NCBI GenBank assembly: GCA_903859265.1
Contig: CAIOLZ010000319.1
Coordinates: 1-12,377 of the forward strand
Direction: 5' to 3'
Source of the DNA: an uncultured beta proteobacterium
GTDB taxonomy: Bacteria > Pseudomonadota > Gammaproteobacteria > Burkholderiales > Burkholderiaceae_C
DNA length: 12,377 nucleotides
Shown here piece by piece: positions 1 to 5,992 of this stretch (positions within the stretch are counted from its first letter, which is position 1; each line of letters starts with the position of its first letter). Both the position numbers and the translations under genes were made by a program. The notes beneath the pieces are model-generated. The model worked only from the letters and a program-made list of their open reading frames with translations, made no database searches and had not been told where the DNA came from.

Positions 1-866
1 ACCCCATGGACCAGCACTTCAAAATGAAGATGCGGCCCGGTCGAGCGCCCCGTCGTCCCCACCTCAGCAATTTTCTGCCCGCGTTTTATCAAATCGCCTT
101 TTTTGACAAACACTTTGGACGAGTGCCCATAGCGTGTAATCAGGTCATTTCCATGGTCAATTTCGATCATATTGCCGTATTGTGGATGGAATTCCTGGGT
201 CACCACCACGCCACCGGCTGCGGCGTAAATCGCCGTTCCCGGCTCAGCGGGAAAATCCAGCCCGGTATGCAGCGCAGTGTGGCCTGTAAACGGGTCAATC
301 CTCCAGCCAAACGTAGAGCCCAGGACGTTGGTCTGAACCGGCTGCTGCGTCGGCACCATCATTTTGCGGACCTTCTGCTCAAACAAACGGGATTCAATCA
401 CCGTCAGCACGTCCGTGCGCTGCTGGGTCAAGTGATCAAGATCGTCCATGGTCTTTTGCAACTCATCCATTGAAAGCGAATGGCCTGAAACCAACGCACC
501 GCCTTGACCGGGTTTGGACGTTATGTCCGCCGGGTTGAGTCCTGCCAGGCCGGAAACGCGCTCACCCAGCGACTCAATCTGGAGCATCTTGGCCTGCATC
601 TCGCCTATGCGCTTGGCCATGAGGTCGATGTTTTCGCGCATGAAACGGTCTTGTTGTGCAACGTCATCCTTGACGATCAACCGAACCAGGCTGCCGATTA
701 CAGGCCAACCTTCACGCGCCCCCTTGAGGAAGACCCAGTGGTACAACATGGCCGACAGGAGCACGAGAACCAGTGCAGCGCCGAGTGTCACAGCAACAAG
801 CTTGGTACCACTGAGATGGATTGCCCGCGTTTTGGCAAATCGGGCATCCGTGATAATCAACTGCAT
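1..866 (-). CDS. M23 family (LytM-type) metallopeptidase, membrane-anchored, 3' end cut by window edge
   Basis: Zinc metallopeptidase expected to act on peptidoglycan in the periplasm. The visible 288 residues have a cytoplasmic N-terminus, one membrane segment at about 23-47, a helical and probably coiled-coil stretch at about 70-165, and a LytM domain from about 180. The zinc and catalytic set is complete: H200 and D204 in HTGLD, H248 in RYGHS, and H279/H281 in PHLHFEV. It should therefore be an active enzyme rather than a degenerate EnvC/NlpD-type activator. The ATG at 866 is preceded by GGGAGGG at a good distance, which fixes the start. The reading frame is still open at base 1, so the C-terminus is missing. 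It diverges from the DUF721 gene at 892 with only 25 bases between start codons. In related Burkholderiales this pair usually lies next to secA, which would be off the left edge (inference). Family assignment is firm; the physiological substrate is unknown. Confidence 0.93.
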   Translation of the reverse strand, partial: MQLIITDARFAKTRAIHLSGTKLVAVTLGAALVLVLLSAMLYHWVFLKGAREGWPVIGSLVRLIVKDDVAQQDRFMRENIDLMAKRIGEMQAKMLQIESLGERVSGLAGLNPADITSKPGQGGALVSGHSLSMDELQKTMDDLDHLTQQRTDVLTVIESRLFEQKVRKMMVPTQQPVQTNVLGSTFGWRIDPFTGHTALHTGLDFPAEPGTAIYAAAGGVVVTQEFHPQYGNMIEIDHGNDLITRYGHSSKVFVKKGDLIKRGQKIAEVGTTGRSTGPHLHFEVLVHG

Positions 867-891
867 CCACTACCCTCCCGCACACTGATCC

Positions 892-1203
892 ATGAACCGT
901 CGCAACACCGCTATCAGCCTGCTTCAAGCGACGCGTGACTCGCCCATATTGTCACATCTGGCCGATCTGGCAGCAGAGTCCGAAAAAAGGCTGCAGTCGA
1001 TCACCCCGCTTCTGCCCAAACCGCTGCTCCCGGGCATCCATGCTGGCCCTGTGGAAGGTGCAAGCTGGTGTTTGCTGCTCGACAGCAACGCCATTGCAGC
1101 GAAACTTCGTCAACTCACGCCCCTGCTACTGTCGAGCCTGCAGGCCCGGGGATTCAAAGTCGAAACAATTCGACTAAAAATACAAGCGCCTTCGAAATAC
1201 TGA
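892..1203 (+). CDS. DUF721 / DciA-like small protein
   Basis: A 103-residue protein resembling the DUF721 family, whose best-studied member, DciA, helps load or activate the replicative helicase DnaB. The visible features fit: an N-terminal segment with SPILSHLADL at about 18-27, then a compact KH-like alpha/beta region with an alternating hydrophobic stretch (SWCLLLDSNAIAAKLRQLTP, about 58-77), a helix, and a final strand (GFKVETIRLKIQ). There is no signal peptide or membrane segment, so it should be cytoplasmic. The ATG at 892 lacks an obvious Shine-Dalgarno sequence; no in-frame alternative looks better. It sits head to head with the M23 peptidase gene, an arrangement I recall from other Burkholderiales. 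The family call rests on overall pattern and context rather than on a catalytic motif, so the DciA role is inferred. Confidence 0.68.
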   Translation: MNRRNTAISLLQATRDSPILSHLADLAAESEKRLQSITPLLPKPLLPGIHAGPVEGASWCLLLDSNAIAAKLRQLTPLLLSSLQARGFKVETIRLKIQAPSKY

Positions 1204-1261
1204 TTCAACAAAAAACTTTATCGGCCCGCTTGACGAAAAACTACGGGGAATGTTGATTAAC

Positions 1262-1337
1262 TGGTGCCGATTATCGGATTCGAACTGATGACCTACCGCT
1301 TACAAGGCGGTTGCTCTACCAACTGAGCTAAATCGGC
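1262..1337 (-). tRNA. tRNA-Thr (anticodon UGU), CCA encoded
   Basis: The minus strand folds as a 76-nt cloverleaf: acceptor GCCGATT/AATCGGC with discriminator A and genome-encoded CCA, D arm GCTC/GAGC with GG in the loop, and anticodon stem ACCGC/GCGGT around loop CTTGTAA. The anticodon TGT is at 1302-1304, so it reads ACA and probably other threonine codons by wobble. The T loop is TTCGAAT. The T stem ATCAG/CCGAT has one A-C mismatch at its fourth pair (1286 against 1276). The gene starts 47 bases after the sspB stop on the same strand, so it may come from a sspAB read-through transcript or from its own promoter. Confidence 0.96.
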
Positions 1338-1364
1338 ACGGGGGGAATTCTAACTGACGGCCAT

Positions 1365-1382
1365 GGTGGCCCGAATGCCACC
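1365..1382 (-). other. Short hairpin just after the sspB stop codon
   Basis: A perfect 6-bp stem, GGTGGC/GCCACC, with a 6-nt loop begins two bases after the sspB stop and ends 27 bases before the tRNA-Thr 5' end. No T-run follows, so it is not a canonical intrinsic terminator. It could stabilise the 3' end of sspB mRNA or separate it from the tRNA. Confidence 0.4.
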
Positions 1383-1384
1383 CA

Positions 1385-1843
1385 TTACTTAATTCTTGTC
1401 AATGATGGCCTTCCACCACCGGGACGCGGCTTGGTGGGCTCATCGTCCGGTTTGACGCTGGCGAGGCCATTGGGCGGGTCCGCTTGCGGTTGTGCCACAC
1501 CAGCCGCATCAATGCCGGATGCCGACGTTGGAAATGCCATTCCTTGACCATTTTCCCGGGCGTAAATGGCCAAAACGCGTCCAACTGGCACGAGAATGTC
1601 ACGTGCCACGCCACCAAACCGACCCTTGAATTCAATGAACTCATTACCCAACTTCAACGAGCTGGTGGCCTCAAAACTGATGTTTAAAACAATTTCGCCA
1701 TCCTTGACATACTCGTTGGGGACCCGGACTGAATCATCAACCAACACCGCAATGAACGGCGTCAGACCGTTGTCGGTACACCATTCGTACAGTGCCCGGA
1801 TCAGGTAGGGGCGTGTTGAGCTGGAGTCTTTGGCGTCAATCAT
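1385..1843 (-). CDS. sspB: ClpXP protease specificity-enhancing factor SspB
   Basis: Adaptor that binds ssrA-tagged and other substrates and tethers them to ClpX for degradation by ClpXP in the cytoplasm. The folded substrate-binding domain covers about residues 9-110, with family signatures RPYLIRALYEW near the N-terminus, EIVLNIS, FKGRFGG and VLAIYAREN. A Pro/Asp-rich linker follows. The protein ends in a basic, Gly-rich tail (GGGRPSLTRIK) matching the ClpX-binding XB motif of SspB proteins. I chose the ATG at 1843 (152 residues). An upstream in-frame TTG at 1855 would add four residues but has no ribosome-binding site and would begin one base after the sspA stop. It follows sspA closely, the usual sspAB operon arrangement. 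Confidence 0.96.
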   Translation of the reverse strand: MIDAKDSSSTRPYLIRALYEWCTDNGLTPFIAVLVDDSVRVPNEYVKDGEIVLNISFEATSSLKLGNEFIEFKGRFGGVARDILVPVGRVLAIYARENGQGMAFPTSASGIDAAGVAQPQADPPNGLASVKPDDEPTKPRPGGGRPSLTRIK

Positions 1844-1856
1844 ATGCCCGGCCAAA

Positions 1857-2468
1857 TTATTTGCGCATTACTTTTTCAGACGGTGTCAGCGCTTCAATAT
1901 AGGCCGGTCGCGAAAATACCCGCTCAGCATATTTAAGCAACGGTGCTGCGTTTTTGCTGAGATCAATTCCGTAATAGTCGAGGCGCCAAAGCAACGGTGC
2001 AATGGCAACGTCGAGCATGGAGAAATTGTCCCCCAGCATATATTTGTTTTTCAGGAACACCGGCGCCAATTGCGTCAAACGATCCCGTATGTGAGAGCGC
2101 GCCTTTTCAAGCGCCTTTTCATTGCCTTTAGAGGAACGTGCTTCCAGCGTGGATACGTGGACAAACAATTCTTTTTCAAAGTTCAGCAAAAACAAACGTA
2201 CACGTGCGCGATCGACCGGATCACCGGGCATCAGTTGCGGGTGCGGAAAGCGCTCATCGATGTACTCGTTGATGATATTGGACTCATAAAGAATCAAATC
2301 ACGCTCCACCAGAATCGGGACCTGCCCGTATGGATTCATGACACTGATATCTTCCGGTTTGTTATACAGGTCAACATCACGAATCTCAAAGTCCATGCCT
2401 TTCTCAAACAGCACAAAACGGCAACGGTGGGAGAAAGGACAAGTTGTACCTGAATACAGCACCATCAT
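1857..2468 (-). CDS. sspA: Stringent starvation protein A (GST-fold RNA polymerase-associated protein)
   Basis: SspA is a glutathione S-transferase-fold protein that binds RNA polymerase and alters promoter use during stationary phase and stress; it lacks normal GST activity in E. coli (family knowledge). The 203-residue protein shows an N-terminal thioredoxin-like domain with TTCPFSHRCR at 8-17, the cis-proline motif GQVPIL at about 48-53, and NEYIDERFPHPQLMP at the domain boundary. An all-helical C-terminal domain with LDVAIAPLLWRLDYYGI follows. Two ATGs lie in tandem (2468 and 2465); AGGAG at 2478-2482 is nine bases before the first. An intrinsic terminator for petC ends about 14 bases upstream, so either a promoter lies in or beside the terminator region or sspA depends on read-through from petABC. 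Confidence 0.95.
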   Translation of the reverse strand: MMVLYSGTTCPFSHRCRFVLFEKGMDFEIRDVDLYNKPEDISVMNPYGQVPILVERDLILYESNIINEYIDERFPHPQLMPGDPVDRARVRLFLLNFEKELFVHVSTLEARSSKGNEKALEKARSHIRDRLTQLAPVFLKNKYMLGDNFSMLDVAIAPLLWRLDYYGIDLSKNAAPLLKYAERVFSRPAYIEALTPSEKVMRK

Positions 2469-2482
2469 GGCGGGGGACTCCT

Positions 2483-2522
2483 AAAAATTAAAAAGAGTGG
2501 GCAGCGGTTCGCTGGCCCACTC
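2483..2522 (-). terminator. Intrinsic terminator of the petABC operon
   Basis: On the minus strand, GAGTGGG (2522-2516) pairs with CCCACTC (2501-2495). After a one-base bulge the stem continues as CAGCG/CGCTG around a 3-nt loop. TTTTT follows directly, then AATTTTT. The plus strand has no equivalent T-run after the stem, so it acts for minus-strand transcription. It lies 45 bases after the petC stop and directly before the sspA ribosome-binding site. Confidence 0.88.
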
Positions 2523-2566
2523 CAAATTTGCCACGCAAAAAGTTTACAGCGGCGCCTTAAAAATAA

Positions 2567-3322
2567 CTACTTGATGTCTTTCCAAAACGCCGCATTCAGG
2601 CGCCATGTAAAGAATGTAAGCACCGAAAGGAACAATAAAACCCAAACTCCGACCCGGACACGGGTGTTTTGTGCAGGCTCTGACATCCATTGCAAATAGT
2701 TCACCAGATCGCCCACAGTCTGGTCATATTGCTCGGGGGTCATAGTTCCCGGAGTAATTTGTTCCCAGCCTTTGAAGATATGAACTTCTTCACCGTGTTC
2801 TTGCGCAACCTCATAAATCGGCTTGCGCTTGCCTTGCAACTGCCACAAAACGTGCGGCATTGCCACATTGGGATAGGCCAGATTGTTCCAACCGGTCGCC
2901 TTGGTGTCATCGGGATAGTAAGTTCGCAAATAGGTGTACAAATAGTCCGCACCCGTTCCCTTTTCGCCTGACCGTGAGCGCGCAATCACTGTAAGGTCAG
3001 GCGGATTGCCACCAAACCATTCTTTGGCCTGCTTTGGGTCCATTGAAACCTTCATGGTTTCACCCACTTTGTCGGTTGGGAAAAGCAGGTTGTCTTTGAT
3101 TTGCTGTTCGGTGAGGCCAAGATCTTTCAAGCGATTAAAACGCATGAAAGCCGCTGCATGGCAGTTGAGGCAATAGTTGACAAACACCTTGGCGCCGTTT
3201 TGCAAAGCAGCCAAATCATTGGTTTTGTTTGGTGCTTTGTCCCAGGCAATGCCTTCCGTATTGGCTTGCACACCTGCAGCGAATCCAAAAGCGAGCAGAA
3301 GAACAGAGATAATTTTTTTCAT
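2567..3322 (-). CDS. petC: Cytochrome c1 subunit of the bc1 complex
   Basis: Haem c-binding subunit of ubiquinol:cytochrome c oxidoreductase. It passes electrons from the Rieske protein to soluble or membrane cytochrome c on the periplasmic face. The 251-residue precursor has a Sec signal peptide at about 1-20, ending in VQA. It has one CxxCH haem-attachment motif at 51-55 and a probable axial methionine at M155 in NVAMPH. A C-terminal membrane anchor spans about 222-245. I chose the ATG at 3322 because AGGAG lies nine bases upstream and the signal peptide begins immediately (MKKIISVLLL); the longer reading frame runs into petB. It follows petB after 16 bases and is the last gene of petABC, followed by a strong terminator. 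Confidence 0.97.
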   Translation of the reverse strand: MKKIISVLLLAFGFAAGVQANTEGIAWDKAPNKTNDLAALQNGAKVFVNYCLNCHAAAFMRFNRLKDLGLTEQQIKDNLLFPTDKVGETMKVSMDPKQAKEWFGGNPPDLTVIARSRSGEKGTGADYLYTYLRTYYPDDTKATGWNNLAYPNVAMPHVLWQLQGKRKPIYEVAQEHGEEVHIFKGWEQITPGTMTPEQYDQTVGDLVNYLQWMSEPAQNTRVRVGVWVLLFLSVLTFFTWRLNAAFWKDIK

Positions 3323-3338
3323 TTGAATTGTCTCCTGC

Positions 3339-4775
3339 TCAGTGGGCTGCAAAAGTAACACGTGCAGGCACAGGCTTTGGATCGCCAATCCGGCTCCACC
3401 AAGGCATCAGGATAAAGAATCCGAAGTAGAAAAGGGTACCGAATTGCGAAACGCGCTGCGCAATATCCTGGCCGAAAGCTTCGCCCCACACGCCTGGCGG
3501 TTTGACACCCAGGTAAGCCAATATAAAGAACATGAACACGAAAACGCCATAAAGGTATTTGTGCCAGTCGGGACGATAGCGAATCGACTTGACCGGGCTG
3601 TAATCCAACCAGGGCAGGAAGAACAGAATAATCACTGCGCCACCCATGACGACGACACCCCAGAATTTCGCATCAATCGCCAGCATCATCGCAATCACCA
3701 CCACAGCGACACCGCCAATTACCGGTTTCAGAATTTTCGGCAACTGCGCCTTAAAAATACCGAAGGCCGCACCCGCCACAACGCAGGCAATTAACGCGTA
3801 CATCATTTCGCTGGTAATGGCACGCAGCATGGAATAAAAGGGCGTGAAATACCAGACCGGCGCGATGTGCAAAGGCGTCTTCAGCGGATCGGCAGGAATG
3901 AAGTTGTTGTATTCCAGAAAGTAACCACCAAACTCCGGTGCGAAGAAGATGATGGCAGTAAACACCATCAGGAACACGCTGACCATGAAGATATCGTGCA
4001 CGGTGTAGTAAGGGTGGAAAGGGATGCCATCAAGCGGATGGCCCTTGGTGTCTTTAGGGGCTTTGGGGCCCTTGATTTCGATACCGTCGGGATTATTGGA
4101 ACCTACGTCGTGCAAGGCCAGCAAGTGGGCCATCACCAGACCCAACAAAACCAAGGGCACAGCGATCACGTGAAAGCTGAAAAACCGGTTGAGGGTCGCA
4201 TCGCCCACCACGTAATCACCGCGAATCAGCAAAGCCAGGTCAGGCCCGACAAAGGGAATGGCCGAGAACAAGTTCACGATAACCTGCGCGCCCCAGTAGG
4301 ACATTTGCCCCCAGGGAAGCAAATACCCCATGAAGGCTTCCGCCATCAAGCACAGGAAAATTGCACAGCCAAAAATCCAGACCAATTCGCGGGGCTTGCG
4401 GTAGCTGCCGTACAACAATCCACGGAACATGTGGAGATAGACGACAATAAAAAACGCTGACGCGCCTGTTGAATGCATGTAACGTATCAACCAGCCCCAC
4501 GGCACGTCGCGCATAATGTATTCGACAGAACCAAAGGCAAGCGCTGCATCGGGTTTGTAATGCATCACCAGAAAAATCCCGGTGACAATCTGGATCACCA
4601 GAACCAGCATCGCCAATGCACCGAACACGTACCAGAAGTTGAAGTTTTTCGGAGCGTAATACTCCGACATATGGACCCGGTAGGCATCAAAAGCCGTTGG
4701 GAACCGATTTTCAAACCAGTTGGTTACCTTTTCACCGGCAGACGCGTTGGGGGAAATTTCCTTGAATACAGCCAT
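3339..4775 (-). CDS. petB: Cytochrome b subunit of the bc1 complex
   Basis: Membrane core of the bc1 complex, holding haems bL and bH and the Qo and Qi quinone sites. The 478-residue protein covers the N-terminal four-helix and C-terminal parts in one chain, with extra C-terminal hydrophobic segments making it longer than mitochondrial cytochrome b. Likely haem ligands are H101, H115, H202 and H217. The first pair is 14 apart and the second 15, one more than the mitochondrial 14. The Qo motif is PVWY at 305-308, in place of PEWY. I recall both features from beta- and gammaproteobacterial bc1 complexes, so they fit the taxon. The ATG at 4775 is preceded by GAGGACC, and the petA stop lies 11 bases upstream. 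It is certainly cytochrome b of a bc1 complex. Confidence 0.98.
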   Translation of the reverse strand: MAVFKEISPNASAGEKVTNWFENRFPTAFDAYRVHMSEYYAPKNFNFWYVFGALAMLVLVIQIVTGIFLVMHYKPDAALAFGSVEYIMRDVPWGWLIRYMHSTGASAFFIVVYLHMFRGLLYGSYRKPRELVWIFGCAIFLCLMAEAFMGYLLPWGQMSYWGAQVIVNLFSAIPFVGPDLALLIRGDYVVGDATLNRFFSFHVIAVPLVLLGLVMAHLLALHDVGSNNPDGIEIKGPKAPKDTKGHPLDGIPFHPYYTVHDIFMVSVFLMVFTAIIFFAPEFGGYFLEYNNFIPADPLKTPLHIAPVWYFTPFYSMLRAITSEMMYALIACVVAGAAFGIFKAQLPKILKPVIGGVAVVVIAMMLAIDAKFWGVVVMGGAVIILFFLPWLDYSPVKSIRYRPDWHKYLYGVFVFMFFILAYLGVKPPGVWGEAFGQDIAQRVSQFGTLFYFGFFILMPWWSRIGDPKPVPARVTFAAH

Positions 4776-4786
4776 GTTCTAGGTCC

Positions 4787-5401
4787 TCAAGCTTTTTTGT
4801 CTTCGCCGATCAGCAGCTTGCTGTCAGAAAGATACATATAAGGGGGAATTTCCAGGTTGTCTGGTGCTGGCTTGTTTTTATAAACCCGCCCGGCCATATC
4901 AAATGTCGATCCGTGGCAGGGGCACAGGAAGCCACCATGCCAGTCATCCGGCAAAGAAGGTTGCGGGCCCATTTGGAACTTGTCGGAAGGCGAGCACCCG
5001 AGATGGGTACAAATCCCGACCGCCACAAAATACTCAGGCTTGATGGAGCGGCCTTCATTGCGGGCGTACACGGGTGTCAGCTCAGACTGCTTGCGTTTTG
5101 ATTCCGGATCTGCCAGTTGATTGGTCACCTGCGACAAGGCAGCGAGTTGTTCGGGGGTTCTGCGCACGATCCATACCGGCTTGCCCCGCCACTCGACGGT
5201 GATTTTCTCGCCCGGCTTGATGGCGCCAATATCAACCTCCACAGCAGCGCCCGCGGCTTTGGCGCGCTCAGAGGGTTGAAAGGTACTGACAAAAGGCAGT
5301 GCAGCGGCTCCGGCGCCAACGGCCCCAGCACATCCTGATGCGATCAGCCAGGTCCGTTTGCTGGAGTCGATCTGGTTTGTGTCGACAAGTGTTTCACTCA
5401 T
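4787..5401 (-). CDS. petA: Rieske iron-sulfur subunit of the bc1 complex
   Basis: Carries the [2Fe-2S] cluster that takes one electron from quinol at the Qo site and delivers it to cytochrome c1. The 204-residue protein has an N-terminal signal-anchor at about 15-42, a linker, and the Rieske domain. Ligands lie in CTHLGC (131-136) and CPCHGS (160-165): C131, H133, C160 and H163, with C136 and C162 forming the usual disulfide. Rieske proteins are Tat substrates, but the motif here is S-K-R-T-W-L (14-19), with lysine replacing the first arginine. The ATG at 5401 follows GAGGAT with good spacing. A TTG four codons upstream overlaps that site and was rejected. It is the first gene of petABC, and a TACAAT element lies 40 bases upstream. 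Confidence 0.97.
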   Translation of the reverse strand: MSETLVDTNQIDSSKRTWLIASGCAGAVGAGAAALPFVSTFQPSERAKAAGAAVEVDIGAIKPGEKITVEWRGKPVWIVRRTPEQLAALSQVTNQLADPESKRKQSELTPVYARNEGRSIKPEYFVAVGICTHLGCSPSDKFQMGPQPSLPDDWHGGFLCPCHGSTFDMAGRVYKNKPAPDNLEIPPYMYLSDSKLLIGEDKKA

Positions 5402-5441
5402 GAGAATCCTCAATGAATTTGCGTACTAAAGGTAAGCCGAC

Positions 5442-5470
5442 ATTGTAGCTGAGGCAAGGCCGGTCGATGA
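5442..5470 (-). promoter_or_regulatory. Possible petABC promoter (TACAAT -10 box)
   Basis: On the minus strand TACAAT (5447-5442) lies 40 bases before the petA ATG. A 17-base spacer would place the -35 hexamer at 5470-5465, where TCATCG is a poor match to TTGACA. Two copies of ACCGGCCT flank that hexamer (5481-5474 and 5464-5457), so an activator could compensate. The -10 match is good; the full promoter is inferred. Confidence 0.4.
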
Positions 5471-5563
5471 TTCAGGCCGGTGGTTCAAATCAGTGCGCTC
5501 CGTGTTCCCCAGTGCCTCGGGTTTGTGGACAATAGGGCTTTTATGGTCAGAGAGTAAATACAC

Positions 5564-5992
5564 ATGGGGATGCTCCAGGAATTCAAGGAATTTGCAGTCA
5601 AGGGCAACGTGATCGATCTTGCCGTCGGTGTGATCATCGGTGGCGCATTCGGGAAAATCGTTGACTCTGCCGTGGGTGACCTGATCATGCCGGTCATCGG
5701 CGCGATCATAGGCAAACTCGACTTTTCGAATCTTTTTGTGATACTGGGCAACGTGCCGGCCGGCACCGATATGACGCTGGTGGCGCTGAAAAAAGCGGGC
5801 GTCCCGGTGTTGGCGTATGGAAGTTTTATCACTGTGGCAGTGAACTTCATGATCCTGGCGTTCATCATCTTTTTAATGGTGAAGCAGATCAACCGGATGA
5901 AAAAGGAAGCCCCGGCCGAAGCTCCGGCTCCGGTCGTGACGCCCGAAGAAGTGATACTGCTTCGGGAAATCCGCGACAGCCTCAGGAAATAA
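5564..5992 (+). CDS. mscL: Large-conductance mechanosensitive channel MscL
   Basis: Homopentameric inner-membrane channel that opens under membrane tension and releases solutes during hypo-osmotic shock. The 142-residue length is typical. An amphipathic N-terminal helix (MGMLQEFKEFAVKGN) is followed by TM1 at about 15-45 with the pore-lining AVGVIIGGAFGKIV, a periplasmic loop (about 50-80), TM2 at about 82-106, a basic KQINRMKK segment, an Ala/Pro-rich linker and a C-terminal helix (PEEVILLREIRDSLRK) expected to form the cytoplasmic bundle. The ATG at 5564 is preferred to one two codons later because related proteins begin MGM; GAGAG upstream is a modest ribosome-binding site. It diverges from petA. 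Its last 11 bases overlap the convergent pdxA gene. Confidence 0.97.
   Translation: MGMLQEFKEFAVKGNVIDLAVGVIIGGAFGKIVDSAVGDLIMPVIGAIIGKLDFSNLFVILGNVPAGTDMTLVALKKAGVPVLAYGSFITVAVNFMILAFIIFLMVKQINRMKKEAPAEAPAPVVTPEEVILLREIRDSLRK
5942..5966. other. Hairpin at the mscL/pdxA convergent 3' ends
   Basis: CCCGAAG (5942-5948) and CTTCGGG (5960-5966) form a perfect 7-bp inverted repeat with an 11-base loop. It lies inside the mscL coding end and starts 16 bases past the pdxA stop on the minus strand. No T-run follows on either strand, so a terminator role is uncertain. Confidence 0.35.

Noticed and set aside
1204..1261. TCAACA/TGTTGA inverted repeat as a terminator between the DUF721 gene and tRNA-Thr
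   Set aside because: The arms are six bases with a loop of about 40 and no adjacent T-run; too weak to call.
1844..1855. TTG start for sspB four codons upstream
   Set aside because: It has no ribosome-binding site, sits one base from the sspA stop, and the ATG at 1843 gives the normal SspB N-terminus.
1830..2453. A 207-codon plus-strand frame opposite sspA
   Set aside because: The minus-strand SspA has clear family motifs, a good ribosome-binding site and the expected sspB neighbour.
3867..4460. A 197-codon plus-strand frame opposite petB
   Set aside because: It is the antisense shadow of cytochrome b and has the typical His/Gln/Asp-rich composition.
5402..5413. TTG start for petA four codons upstream
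   Set aside because: It overlaps the GAGGAT ribosome-binding site of the ATG at 5401 and adds no conserved sequence.
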